This document shows positions 18,175 to 27,000 of a stretch of 64,000 nucleotides of DNA, piece after piece (position 1 is the first letter of the stretch; the number at the start of each line of letters is the position of its first letter). The notes below the pieces were generated by a model, which worked only from the letters and a program-made list of their open reading frames with translations, was not told where the DNA came from and did not search any database. A program made the translations under genes and the position numbers. This DNA is from Slackia equolifaciens (GTDB lineage: Bacteria > Actinomycetota > Coriobacteriia > Coriobacteriales > Eggerthellaceae): contig NZ_QIBX01000001.1 of the NCBI RefSeq assembly GCF_003725995.1, forward strand, positions 372,001 through 436,000. Direction: 5' to 3'.

Positions 18175-18234
18175 GCAGAGAATGCTAAACACCGCGCAAT
18201 CAACGAGATGCACAAAACTGTGCAGAAAAAGACA

Positions 18235-18269
18235 GAGGGTTCGGCTCCCCTCCTATTAGCCGAACCCTC
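18235..18269 (-). terminator. Strong hairpin, probable minus-strand terminator
   Basis: A perfect 12-bp stem, GAGGGTTCGGCT / AGCCGAACCCTC, with an 11-base loop. On the minus strand it is followed by TGTCTTTTTC, a reasonable U-tract. No intact minus-strand gene lies directly before it, so it may end a transcript of a decayed gene. Confidence 0.6.
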
Positions 18270-18401
18270 ATCCTTACCGAAGCTCAATGCCTCTGTAATA
18301 CGCAGGCAATTGTACAACTTTGCGCACGAAAAAGATACCGTTTCTCCAAAATCTAGCATCCACATTGCGCCACATTGTGCCAAAAAACAAATGCTCTTTC
18401 G

Positions 18402-18613
18402 CAAAGCGCATTATTCCTCAGTCGTATATCGACGAGCTTTGCTTGTTTTATGTGGCGATTACGCGCGCCAGACGTTCAGTGGTCTTTTTAGCAACGACAG
18501 ATCGAGTAGCCAAATCCGGGGAACACAAAGCAGGCTTCCTTTCATGTTTTCTATCTCTGCCTGGCATAGAGGTTTTTAGGCCATCGCTTTTGACGGATAT
18601 CATTGTTACTTAG
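18402..18613 (+). pseudogene. 3' remnant of a UvrD/Rep-family helicase
   Basis: The + strand encodes SYIDELCLFYVAITRARRSV followed by VFLATTDRV...FLSCFLSLPGIEV and a stop at 18613. LFYVAITRARRSV is SF1A helicase motif VI with its arginine finger. Only the last 60-70 residues of a protein normally over 500 residues long remain; no motifs I-V are found upstream. Small UvrD helicases of this type are common partners in anti-phage systems, which fits the AIPR-like gene beside it. The exact 5' edge of the similarity is uncertain. Confidence 0.75.
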
Positions 18614-18995
18614 AATGCAAAGTCCAACTATACTAATTTTCAACTCAATCTAAAATAACGCTCACGTGTTGGAATCCCGATTAAACGAAGTTGATAAGTA
18701 CCGTTGGAGCGACTTCGTGACCCAGCGTGACCCAGGAAAATGACCCGAATGGTCCGAATGACCGTGACCCAGATTTGACCCAGCGGTTTCACTTGAATTT
18801 TTGATAACGGGTGTCATTTCGACAAACTAGAACAAACTGCGGCAAACTGGAGAGGCTGAGACAAACGATTTAACTATTGAGTGGGAGTGATTCCGCGCAT
18901 TACCGCGTGATTTGAGAAGACGTTTTCGCGAACACTTTCTTGATTGTTTCCGTGACGCGCAATTATTTTGAACCATTTAGAGCAGCGAAACAAAC
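18614..18995. other. Gene-free AT-rich stretch with short repeats
   Basis: No supportable gene. GTGACCCAG occurs at 18717, 18727 and 18764 and TGACCCAG at 18776; CAAACT or CAAACG recurs four times between about 18830 and 18870. The stretch may be eroded coding sequence from the helicase-containing element. Confidence 0.5.
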
Positions 18996-19022
18996 GGCCC
19001 TCCGGGGCTATCCCGGAGGGCC
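18996..19022 (-). terminator. Probable terminator of the AIPR-like gene
   Basis: An 11-bp GC stem (GGCCCTCCGGG / CCCGGAGGGCC) with a short loop, followed on the minus strand by GTTTGTTTCG. It is about 190 bases past the stop of the AIPR-like gene. The U-tract is imperfect. The 19023-19210 sequence between them shows no gene. Confidence 0.55.
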
Positions 19023-19210
19023 ATTGCTCACACCACCAATCCGCTAATAAATCTAAACGATTGATTTTGTCGTGGCTCTTGCTCGCGGCATTATGACCGC
19101 ACGCTGATTGCCCAAGTTCTTAATCATGCCTAGATGCCACGCACTCGCAATATAGATAAACCGTTTTTGCAACGCGCCCACTGCGCTTAATGATCGTTCA
19201 GAAGCTGAGC

Positions 19211-20617
19211 CTAAAAGATTCCCGCAAGCGCCATTTTGTAAGCACGAAGAGCTGTGGTGTAACTTTGAGGAGCTTTGCCAACCTTCTGAGGATCATAGCC
19301 CCAAGGAGCAAGAACGTCCGCGTAGCTCTCGACCACGACTTCAAGATTCTTTTCGAGCCACGGCATCGGATCGACAGACCAGAAAACGATTTGCTTCCCG
19401 TTCTCCACTCTCACATCCATCAGGGCTTGAAGGCCATAAGCGAGAGGGGTCACAAAGCCATCAGGACTAAGAGTTTCGACCTCCTCTCCCAGAAACGGAG
19501 TTACCTTGGTTTTTCGCTCATTGAGTTTTTTGACCGCAGTGATTCGGCCATAGCTCCCACCAGCACGATTGTAAAGAGTGGGGAACATTTTGTAGATGTA
19601 ATCATAAAGTTCAGGCATCTGAACAGCAAGTTTAAATGCACTGAAAACAGAAGTGTTATTCAGCTCGCGACGATATCCATTTACGGGCTCAATGGTCACA
19701 TCAGGAGAGCTCATTAGACGTTCGAAGCTCTTGAGACAGCCGCCCTTTCCGCTATACAAGTTATTGGGAGCAGGCGGGTTGACCTCGCGACCTGCTTCAT
19801 CCTTGACAGGATTAATGAGAGACAAGGGCACCCAGGCCAGGGCTACAATATCGGCAATCTTAATGGTTCCACCTTCATTGGTCTTCCATTCAATCTTCTC
19901 CTCGAGGAAGGGGTTCCTCTCGGCGAACAGGGCCCTGAGGGTGTCAAAGTAGCCTTGCTGGTTGGCGCGAGTGCCAACAGTAAGTTGAACGTTATTGTTG
20001 CGGGCAACGCAAATGTCGAAGAGATTGCTGCGGAATGCCGCTTCGGCCTCGTAATCCCCAGATTCGATGGGAAGCAACAATTCGACTGGAATGTAAGCGC
20101 CAAGATTACCCGGGAGTTCTTTCCCAGTCGCCTGAGCGTCTTGGATCATCTGTTGATATTTGTCGATAATCTGTCGATTCTCAATCCAGACCTCCTTGAA
20201 ATCGCCCCAAGTAGATACCCCCTTAGGAAACGCGCCGCCTACGGCCTCGTAAGCGGAATGGAGGATATACAGGCCGATCGCGAGAGTGTTATGCCCCCCA
20301 TCAAGAATACCCTCGGTCTCAGCATCTTCAAAACTGACACGATATCGATTGCGCTCAAGCTCTTCATACTTGGAAGCAGCAAGTAGAACGCCCTTTGTTT
20401 TGAAAGGAAGGAGCTCCGGAGTGAGCCTTATGGAATCCTGAATCTCATTGGTTACGTTACCGACCTTTGAATTTCGCGGATTTGCCTCCAGATCAAGAGC
20501 ATCGATTATGTCAATGAAGTTTCGAATTTTGACAAAGCCGGAGATCTTGCGCATGTCTCCGATCTTCTGGTCGTTCGGCTGATTGAACTTGATGATTGCG
20601 TTCTTGACGTTTGCCAT
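19211..20617 (-). CDS. AIPR-like (abortive infection phage resistance superfamily) protein
   Basis: 468 residues; ATG 20617 has GGAGGAG 4 bases before it. It follows the AIPR pattern: PFKTKGVLLAAS (compare the family's NNGI segment), EGILDGGHNTLAI (the DGGH/NG-Q-T loop, also like DGQHR proteins), then FDICVARNNNVQLTVGTRANQQ (the family's TN-Q block) and a long helical C-terminal part. AIPR proteins are cytosolic and occur in phage-defence and restriction clusters; the biochemical activity is not established. The gene stands alone in an AT-rich island between a helicase remnant and an IS30-type element. Its own promoter makes a short hairpin RNA that ends at a terminator 50 bases before this start. 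Family assignment is moderate; I cannot exclude a separate DGQHR-like family. Confidence 0.6.
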   Translation of the reverse strand: MANVKNAIIKFNQPNDQKIGDMRKISGFVKIRNFIDIIDALDLEANPRNSKVGNVTNEIQDSIRLTPELLPFKTKGVLLAASKYEELERNRYRVSFEDAETEGILDGGHNTLAIGLYILHSAYEAVGGAFPKGVSTWGDFKEVWIENRQIIDKYQQMIQDAQATGKELPGNLGAYIPVELLLPIESGDYEAEAAFRSNLFDICVARNNNVQLTVGTRANQQGYFDTLRALFAERNPFLEEKIEWKTNEGGTIKIADIVALAWVPLSLINPVKDEAGREVNPPAPNNLYSGKGGCLKSFERLMSSPDVTIEPVNGYRRELNNTSVFSAFKLAVQMPELYDYIYKMFPTLYNRAGGSYGRITAVKKLNERKTKVTPFLGEEVETLSPDGFVTPLAYGLQALMDVRVENGKQIVFWSVDPMPWLEKNLEVVVESYADVLAPWGYDPQKVGKAPQSYTTALRAYKMALAGIF

Positions 20618-20666
20618 TTACTCCTCCAAAGAAAGCGACTACTTTTGCAAGGAAAACGTCTAGAAC

Positions 20667-20773
20667 AAAAAAGCCAGCTTTGCTGGCAGTCCAAGAAGCA
20701 TATTTTTGCTAGCCAATCCGGCTTCTTGTTCCAGCTGCTTATCCAAGCACTTACCTGCATCTATCCAGATGCT
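20667..20773 (-). ncRNA. Compact hairpin RNA upstream of the AIPR-like gene
   Basis: From the predicted start near 20773 the transcript folds at once: hairpin 1 (20757-20772) GCATCT-GGAT-AGATGC; hairpin 2 (20736-20749) TGCTT-GGAT-AAGCA; hairpin 3 (20692-20728) with an 8-bp stem CAAGAAGC/GCTTCTTG and a GGAT in its loop; then a terminator stem GCCAGC-AAA-GCTGGC (20673-20687) followed by six T. The first two loops are identical and 22 bases apart. The order promoter, repeat hairpins, leaky terminator, protein gene is that of type III toxin-antitoxin loci; loop-exposed GGA is also what CsrA-binding RNAs show. No known RNA family is claimed. Confidence 0.55.
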
Positions 20774-20779
20774 ATTGAT

Positions 20780-20808
20780 ATGATAATCCGGATTCTTGTC
20801 GGCGTCAA
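20780..20808 (-). promoter_or_regulatory. Promoter of the hairpin RNA and AIPR-like gene
   Basis: Minus-strand TTGACG (-35) and TATCAT (-10) with a 17-base spacer. Predicted start is near 20773, one base before the first hairpin. The spacer contains the palindrome AATCCGGATT. Confidence 0.65.
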
Positions 20809-20892
20809 CCGAAACAGCAACGGACAACAGTGTCATCGTGCACTAGAAAATGTGCTCACTTGAAAACCTTGGCGCAACACTGCAGATGTCAA

Positions 20893-22604
20893 CGCAACAG
20901 TTGCGCTCCGCCTTGCGATATCGGCCCTCGGGCGTTGCGCCTTCCCTTGCGGACGGGGCCTCCGCCGGGGCTCCCGGGCCGCGGGGCGCGCGGCTGCCCC
21001 GAATCGGGGCATGCTGGCGCGGGCCCTCCCGGCTGGGCTCGAAAGAGAGAGCGCAACGGCGGGCCTGGGATGCGCTATGCCCACGGCGTCGCGGGCGCCT
21101 CCCGAATCCTTCGTCCTAGCGGGCGACGACGTGCGGCACCAGGCTCGGCCTGAGCACCACGTCGTCGGGGTCGACCTTCTCGATCCCCAGCTCCTCGAGG
21201 AGGCCCTTCGGCAGCAGCGGCTCGGCCAGGTCGAACGGGCACGCGCCGCCGCGGCCGCCGCCGACGTAGGAGTTGACGTGGCTGGTGATGACCGCGGCGT
21301 CGTAGACGCTGATCGCGTCGAAGTCGCTGCGGCCCTTGGGCAGGATGCGCCTGAGCTGCTCGTGGTTGCGCTCGGCCTCGGCCTTCTGGTCCGAGCGCAT
21401 GGCGTCGCAGTAGAAGACCCGGCAGCGGTGGGCGCCGCCCTCGAGGCAGGACCTCTCCATCCCCTCCCAGTCGTCGAACTCGACGCCGCGGTCGAGCAGC
21501 ATCACCCCGAACACCCCGGCGAACGCCTCCGGGGACCCCAGCGTGCGCTCGATGTGGTCGAGCCAGCCGACCACGGCCTCGGGGCTGCCGTGGTCCTTCG
21601 GCAGGTAGAACTGGAACTTGCAGGCGACCAGGTGCAGCGAGAGCAGGTCGCGCGCGCCGCCCTCGTGGCCGCACACGGAGTCGCCCTGCACGGCCCCGGC
21701 CTGCTCGGGCAGGGGCAGCGCCGCGAAGTCCGAGTACTCCCTGCCGGACCTGTCGACCCGGCTCCTCCCGGAGGCCGCCTTCCTCCTCCTGGGGCGCAGC
21801 CTCACTTTGCGGGGCAGCTCGATGCTCGGCACGCCGAGCACGCCCGCCTCCTGGTAGTTGTAGGCGGTCCTCGCGCACACGGGCAGCTCGCCCCCGTGCA
21901 CCGCCCAGATCGCCTCGAAGCTGTGGCCTTTCTTGACCAGCGGGGCCACGATGCGCCGCATGCCCTCCGGCTGCTCCTCCGTGCACGCGATCCCCGAACG
22001 GCTCTCCGACAGCCTCCTTCGGTAGGCCGCCTCGGCGGCGCCGGCCGAGTAGGAGCACTTGGGGTAGCCGCAGTACGCCCTCCTGGGGCACCCTTCGGGG
22101 CAGACGTACGGCCAGGACACCGTCTTCGGGCACATCTTGCGCTCGAAGTCGGGGCACGACTCTATGCAGCTGCGGGTCCTACACGCCTTGCACGGCGCGA
22201 GCCTCGTGGAGCATTTCCCGCACGCCGTGCCGCTGGCATGGCAGTCCCTGTACCTGGCGCAGCGGACGGCCAGGTTCGCCCCCTTGCGCGCCTTGACCTC
22301 GCGCACGGTGCGGTTGGCCAGGACCTCGCGGGTGACGGTCGAGGGCGCGACCCCTATCGCCTTCGCGATCCTCCTGGCGGAATCGCCGGCGGCGATCCCG
22401 CGCTCTATAGCCTCCCGGCTCTCGATTCCCAGATGCTTGCCTTTCCTCTCGGGCATAATCGCCTCCTTCCCGCCCGGCAAGCCGTGGTGGGAGGATTGTA
22501 GGCCGAGGGAAAAAGGAGAACCTCTCCCCGCGGCAGGCCTTGCGGCCTGCGCGCGGCGAGAGGCTGCGGGCTTCGCCCGCAAGACTGAACGCAACGGTGT
22601 TGCG
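20893..22604 (-). mobile_element. IS30-type insertion sequence
   Basis: About 1.7 kb, strikingly GC-rich against AT-rich flanks. Ends: GTTGCGCTCCGCCTTGCG at 20900-20917 and its imperfect inverse at 22578-22595 (15 of 18 match); outside them CGCAACA occurs on both sides, so the inverted repeats reach about 20893 and 22604. It contains one transposase gene. I could not identify a target duplication. It separates the AIPR-like gene from the metallophosphoesterase gene. Confidence 0.75.
21116..22456 (-). CDS. IS30-family transposase
   Basis: 446 residues. N-terminal helix-turn-helix typical of IS30 (LGIESREAIERGIAAGDSARRIAKAIGVAPSTVTREVL), a Cys-rich zinc-finger-like insert (residues about 65-150 with many CxxC pairs), and a DDE integrase core with VQGDSV, VMLLDRGVEFDDWE and AEAERNHEQLRRILPKG supplying the D, D and E. 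ATG 22456 follows AAGGAGG; the longer in-frame upstream extension is Arg/Ala-rich and lacks support. The gene is intact, so the element may be active. It is longer than typical IS30 transposases (about 380) because of the Cys-rich insert. Confidence 0.9.
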   Translation of the reverse strand: MPERKGKHLGIESREAIERGIAAGDSARRIAKAIGVAPSTVTREVLANRTVREVKARKGANLAVRCARYRDCHASGTACGKCSTRLAPCKACRTRSCIESCPDFERKMCPKTVSWPYVCPEGCPRRAYCGYPKCSYSAGAAEAAYRRRLSESRSGIACTEEQPEGMRRIVAPLVKKGHSFEAIWAVHGGELPVCARTAYNYQEAGVLGVPSIELPRKVRLRPRRRKAASGRSRVDRSGREYSDFAALPLPEQAGAVQGDSVCGHEGGARDLLSLHLVACKFQFYLPKDHGSPEAVVGWLDHIERTLGSPEAFAGVFGVMLLDRGVEFDDWEGMERSCLEGGAHRCRVFYCDAMRSDQKAEAERNHEQLRRILPKGRSDFDAISVYDAAVITSHVNSYVGGGRGGACPFDLAEPLLPKGLLEELGIEKVDPDDVVLRPSLVPHVVAR

Positions 22605-22874
22605 ATCCAAATTTCAACTAAGACATTGTGCCAAGTTGGACCGGCATCTTACAAAAACGCCCCATTCCCGACGAAAATCTTTCATTGCTCTCGCAAGGCT
22701 CTGACGTGCATCCGACGAATCTTAAGCAATCCGCTCCTACACTTTGCACCGCGCGGCGTAAGTCAGCCGTCATCTATCCCGCACGTGGGACCCTGACGCC
22801 GCCCCTTGGAGTCGCCGACGCCGCAACACGTCACATATCCCGCGCAGGGGAAAGTCGTTAAGAGAGAGGAAGCC
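22605..22874. other. Intergenic region after the IS, upstream of the phosphoesterase
   Basis: About 270 bases with no supportable gene. It holds the leader of the Tat metallophosphoesterase gene, whose AGAGAGGAAG ribosome site starts near 22861. No confident promoter hexamers were found. Confidence 0.4.
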
Positions 22875-25826
22875 ATGAACGAACTTGAGAACGCATACGA
22901 ACGCGGAACATTCGGGGTGTCCCGCCGCACGTTCATGAAGCTGGCGGGCATCGCCGGCGTAACCGCCATGGGCGGCATGCTCGTGTTCCCCGACAGGGCA
23001 TACGGCCTCTATACCGAGCCCACCGATCCCCATTGGGATGCGCTTACCGGTGACAAAGTGCGCTTCACCGTGCACAGCGACACGCACTTCACCAAATACG
23101 ACATGAAGAACAAGTTCGCCCTGGCTTTTAACACCATCTACGAACAGATCCCCGACATCCAAGCGCACGTTTTCGACGGCGACACCACCGAAAACGGCGC
23201 CGATGGCGAATACGCCGACCTCGTGGAATACTTCAACACCTACGTCAAGCGCCCGCCTATCATCTGCATGGGCAACCATGAGATGTATGCGCACAACGGC
23301 AATCTGTCCGAGGCGATCAACGCGTTCAAGAACAACGCCCTTGCCAAGCTCACCATTCCCGATATGCCGCAGGCACCTGGCGGCACGCACGAAGGCTTGG
23401 TCAATTTTGCCGGCAAGATAGGCGGCGACGACGGCTATTGGGTAATCGCGGCAAGCTGCGGCCTGAACTACGATTACGGATATCAGATTCCCTCTGAAGC
23501 CGGCGAGTACGGCGCGCCCACGCCCGTGCAATGGATGCTCCAGTGCATTCAGGAGGCCGTTGCGGAAGATCCCGACAAGCCCGTATTCGTGTTCACCCAC
23601 CACCCCATGCCCGAAACCGTGCACTACTCGCCCGAAAACTTCGGCGCCGGATGGATCGGCCAGTTCCATGACGACGACATGTTCGTGGGCCAATACGCAT
23701 TCCAGGAAAAGCTCGCTGAGTATCCGCAGGTCATTCATTTCTCGGGCCATACTCACATTCCCGACAACGACCCGCGTTCCATCTGGCAGGATGGCTTCAC
23801 AGCCGTCCAGACGGCCACCTTTGGCAACGCGTTCTGGATGCAGGGCGGCGCAAATGTAGACGGCTATGACAACGCAGGCGATACCGGCGGATTCCCCGCT
23901 GACACGCAGGACGCAAGCCAGTGCCTGCTGGTGGAGGTAGACCCCGCCAACGGCCACGAGGTAACCATCCGCCGCATGGATTTCCGCGAAGGCGCCTACA
24001 TCGGCCGCCCGTGGACGTTCAAGGTTTCCGATCAGAGCACGTGGGTGTACAGCCATGCCGCCATGGAGGCCGCAAACAAGCCGCCGATCGTTGCCGATGA
24101 CGCCCAGGTAGTTGTGAGCGTGTCGGAGCCCGAACCCGGCGAGAACGCCCAGGTTTCGTTCACCATTCCCGCAGACAAGATTACCGCCGATGCTACAGGC
24201 GTGGAAGACGACATCGTGATGAGCTACCGCATGGTGGTACGTCCGGCAAGCGACCCGCAGGGCGAGCCCGTCTATGACGCCTGCTTCATGTCGGACTACT
24301 ACCTGGCCTCGCAGAACCGCCCGGCGGAGTTCTCCCGCCCGCTGTTTGGCGCCTCGCTTGAGGCGGGCGACTACGTGCTCACCGCCTACGCCCGCAACCC
24401 GTGGGAAAATGAGGCGCAGATTGGCGAGGCGGTCGAGTTCACCGTGCCCGAACCGGTCGCTGTACCCATGACCGCGATGCTGGCCGTGAGCTTTGCCAAC
24501 GGATCCGCGGCCGACACCTCCGAATTCGCCCATGCCGTGACTGCCTACGGCAACCCCACGTATGAAGCCGCGTCCGAATTCGGTGACAAGCTGGTGGCCA
24601 ACTTCGACGGCGCCTCGTGCTACGGCTACGGCTTCGCCCAGGAGGACTACGACAAGCTGGCCGGATCGGTCACCCGCGAGCTTTTGGTGAAGTTCAACGA
24701 GCTGCCCGACAGCGGCTATCGCGATATCTTCTCGAGCGGCGAAGGCGTGGGACATTGGATCGAATACGACGGAAGCGGCACTCTGTACCACTACGGCAAC
24801 AACGGCTCAACCTGCGCCACCGCGCAGATCGAAGCCGGCGTATGGATGCATCTGGTGTGCACGTTCGACGGCAGCGCGCTGCGCGTGTACAGAGACGGCG
24901 CCCTCGTGGACGAAGTCGAATACGCCGAATCGTACCAGGCGCCCCGCGCGAATCCTTACGTGTGGTACATCGGAGCCGACACCGACGGCGATGGCGAAGC
25001 ACAATGCTGGAGCAACGCCAAGATCGCATTTGTCAACATGTACTACGGCACCGCCGCCGATGATGCCGCCGTGGCTCAGATGTATGCCAAGGCAGCCGTA
25101 TGCACCATCGCCGACGACGCAATTGCCGAGGGCGCGTTCGGCGAACCCGAGGTGGGCAAGCTGTGCATCCTGCCCACCGTGATGGCGACCGACGTGAACG
25201 GCGCGCAAATCCAGGCGGTGCCTTCGGTGACCGCCCCCGACGGAACCCAGGTCGAGCTGTCTCGCGTTGAGGGCGGCGAGGTATCCACGCTGGCGGACAC
25301 CGTGACCTACGGATTCACCCCCACGGTCGAAGGCTGCCACGAGGTCGTCTACACGGCAGGCTATGGAGCCACGTACGCCGTCACCTTCTCGGTCGCCGCA
25401 GCCGCAACCACCGGCCCCGATGAGCCCACCACCGACCCCGATGATCCCACGGGCGATCCCAGCAATCCCGGCACGGGCGACGGTGGCCAGGGCGGCAATC
25501 AGGGCGGCAGCTCCACGCCTGGCGGCGACCAGGGCGATGGCGGTCAGGGCGGATCGGGCTCAGGCTCCGACGGCGGACAGGGCGGTTCCGGCTCCGACAA
25601 GCCCTCCGGCCAGGGGTCTTCCGATCGCATCGACCCCGATAAGCTGGCCGATACCGGCTCCGGATCCGACAAGGGCGGCTCGCTTCCCAAGACTTCCGAC
25701 CCGATGGGTGCCTTCACCACGGCCGTGGGCGCGATAGCCGCCGTGGCAACAGTTGCCCTGGGAGCCGTCGGCGCTGCAGCCAAGAAGCTCGGATTCGGTG
25801 GCGGCGATAACTCCGATCAGCAGTAA
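22875..25826 (+). CDS. Tat-exported, wall-anchored metallophosphoesterase with LamG-like domain
   Basis: 983 residues. Tat signal SRRTFMKLAGIAGVTAMGGMLVF near residues 17-37. The calcineurin-like phosphoesterase core holds HSDTHF, FDGDTTENG, GNHEMY, THHPMPE and SGHTHIP, the metal ligands for a binuclear site. A concanavalin/LamG-like domain lies near 570-760 (WMHLVCTFDGSALRVYRDGALVDEV), then Ig-like sequence, a Gly/Gln/Ser/Asp-rich spacer, LADTG, LPKTSD, a membrane helix and a KK tail. It would act outside the cell on phosphate esters held at the surface; the substrate is unknown. The sorting motif reads LPKTS rather than LPXTG, with an LADTG 15 residues before it. ATG 22875 fits AGAGAGGAAG and puts the Tat motif at a normal distance. 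Confidence 0.88.
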   Translation: MNELENAYERGTFGVSRRTFMKLAGIAGVTAMGGMLVFPDRAYGLYTEPTDPHWDALTGDKVRFTVHSDTHFTKYDMKNKFALAFNTIYEQIPDIQAHVFDGDTTENGADGEYADLVEYFNTYVKRPPIICMGNHEMYAHNGNLSEAINAFKNNALAKLTIPDMPQAPGGTHEGLVNFAGKIGGDDGYWVIAASCGLNYDYGYQIPSEAGEYGAPTPVQWMLQCIQEAVAEDPDKPVFVFTHHPMPETVHYSPENFGAGWIGQFHDDDMFVGQYAFQEKLAEYPQVIHFSGHTHIPDNDPRSIWQDGFTAVQTATFGNAFWMQGGANVDGYDNAGDTGGFPADTQDASQCLLVEVDPANGHEVTIRRMDFREGAYIGRPWTFKVSDQSTWVYSHAAMEAANKPPIVADDAQVVVSVSEPEPGENAQVSFTIPADKITADATGVEDDIVMSYRMVVRPASDPQGEPVYDACFMSDYYLASQNRPAEFSRPLFGASLEAGDYVLTAYARNPWENEAQIGEAVEFTVPEPVAVPMTAMLAVSFANGSAADTSEFAHAVTAYGNPTYEAASEFGDKLVANFDGASCYGYGFAQEDYDKLAGSVTRELLVKFNELPDSGYRDIFSSGEGVGHWIEYDGSGTLYHYGNNGSTCATAQIEAGVWMHLVCTFDGSALRVYRDGALVDEVEYAESYQAPRANPYVWYIGADTDGDGEAQCWSNAKIAFVNMYYGTAADDAAVAQMYAKAAVCTIADDAIAEGAFGEPEVGKLCILPTVMATDVNGAQIQAVPSVTAPDGTQVELSRVEGGEVSTLADTVTYGFTPTVEGCHEVVYTAGYGATYAVTFSVAAAATTGPDEPTTDPDDPTGDPSNPGTGDGGQGGNQGGSSTPGGDQGDGGQGGSGSGSDGGQGGSGSDKPSGQGSSDRIDPDKLADTGSGSDKGGSLPKTSDPMGAFTTAVGAIAAVATVALGAVGAAAKKLGFGGGDNSDQQ

Positions 25827-25889
25827 CGGCTGACCGCACCTGCTCCCGCGTTCGGTTCGCCTTCACCTATTCCAGAACCGGCGCACAAC

Positions 25890-25928
25890 AAAGCCCGCAC
25901 GCTCCACAAGTGAGCGTGCGGGCTTTTT
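25890..25928 (+). terminator. Bidirectional intrinsic terminator
   Basis: Stem AGCCCGCACGCTC / GAGCGTGCGGGCT followed by TTTT on the + strand and preceded by an A-rich stretch, so it can serve both the phosphoesterase gene and the convergent recR operon. Confidence 0.9.
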
Positions 25929-25966
25929 CGCAGTCAGATGCTTGGCGCCCCGTGCCGCGAACAGCG

Positions 25967-26563
25967 CTACAACACGCGACGGCTCTCGATAGCGCGCCCA
26001 AGCGTCACCTCGTCGGCGAATTCCAGGTCACCGCCCACGGGCAGGCCGCTCGCCAGACGCGTCACCTTGATGCCTAGCGGCTTGATCAGGCGCGCAAGAT
26101 ACGCCGCCGTGGTCTCCCCTTCGACGTTGGGATTGGTGGCAAGCAGCACCTCGGTCACGTCCTCCGATGCAAGACGCGCCATCAGCTCGGATATGCGCAG
26201 GTCATCGGGCCCTATGCCCTCCATGGGCGAAAGCGCGCCGCCCAGCACGTGATACACGCCCGAATACGCCGCGGTGCGCTCGATGGCAGCGATGTCGCGC
26301 GGCTCGCTTACCACGCAGATCGCCGAAGGGTCACGCCGCGACGACGCGCAGATCTCGCACAGCTCGTCCTCGGCATAGTTGAAGCAACGCTTGCAAAAAT
26401 GCACGCTATCCTTCACCTCGACGATGGCGTCGGCCAGGCGCAGTGCGGTCGCGCGATCGGCGTTGAGCAGCCAATACGCGATGCGCTGCGCGCTTTTAGG
26501 GCCTACGCCCGGCATGCGTTCAAGCTCGTCGAGCAGCTTTTGTATGGCGGGAGCCGACTCCAC
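25967..26563 (-). CDS. recR: Recombination protein RecR
   Basis: 198 residues, standard length. Helix-hairpin-helix [18 protein letters not shown], zinc finger [16 protein letters not shown], Toprim domain with [12 protein letters not shown] and the Walker-type tail [19 protein letters not shown]. It works with RecF/RecO to load RecA at gapped DNA. It is the third gene of the conserved dnaX-ybaB-recR cluster, 13 bases after ybaB. Confidence 0.97.
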   Translation of the reverse strand: MESAPAIQKLLDELERMPGVGPKSAQRIAYWLLNADRATALRLADAIVEVKDSVHFCKRCFNYAEDELCEICASSRRDPSAICVVSEPRDIAAIERTAAYSGVYHVLGGALSPMEGIGPDDLRISELMARLASEDVTEVLLATNPNVEGETTAAYLARLIKPLGIKVTRLASGLPVGGDLEFADEVTLGRAIESRRVL

Positions 26564-26576
26564 AGACGGTCGCGCC

Positions 26577-26903
26577 CTACATCAAACCGGGGATGTTCAT
26601 GCCGCCGGTAGCGGCGCTGATGCGCGCAGAGCCCTGAGCGGAAACGGCACGCAGCGCCTCGTTGCAGGCGGCGACCACCATGTCCTGCAGCATCTCAACG
26701 TCCTCGGGGTCAACGGCATCGGGGTCGATGGTGACGGAGAGGATGGTCATGTCGCCCTGCGCCACGGCCTTCACCATGCCGCCGCCCGCGGTGGCCTCGG
26801 CGGTCATGGACTTGATTTCCTCCTGCGCCTTGGCCAGTTCTGCCTGCATCTTGAGCGCCTGAGCCATCATGTTCTTGTTGATTCCCATCGGGTTCTTCGC
26901 CAT
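26577..26903 (-). CDS. ybaB: YbaB/EbfC nucleoid-associated protein
   Basis: 108 residues. [39 protein letters not shown]...[29 protein letters not shown] matches the YbaB/EbfC family throughout, a dimeric DNA-binding 'tweezer'. Met-rich N-terminus [15 protein letters not shown] is normal. The start ATG 26903 has GAAAGGAACC upstream. The place between dnaX and recR is diagnostic. Confidence 0.95.
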   Translation of the reverse strand: MAKNPMGINKNMMAQALKMQAELAKAQEEIKSMTAEATAGGGMVKAVAQGDMTILSVTIDPDAVDPEDVEMLQDMVVAACNEALRAVSAQGSARISAATGGMNIPGLM

Positions 26904-27000
26904 GAGAACGGTTCCTTTCTCTTTACAGCCGCCGACACTTTGCCGCCGGCGACGTATTGCACGATTTCATACGATGCGAAAGACTACCACACCTCGCGCG

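Noticed and set aside
18059-20860. tRNA-Val as attachment site of an integrated island
   Set aside because: The AT-rich DNA is on the 5' side of the tRNA, no duplicate of the tRNA 3' end was found on the far side, and no integrase is present.
18372-22634. The 12-mer ACATTGTGCCAA at both 18372 and 22623 as island-flanking direct repeats
   Set aside because: A 12-base match over this distance is expected by chance about every second time, and no further flanking identity was seen.
22770-24791. A 673-residue minus-strand frame opposite the phosphoesterase
   Set aside because: Shadow of a gene with intact metal ligands and a Tat signal on the other strand.
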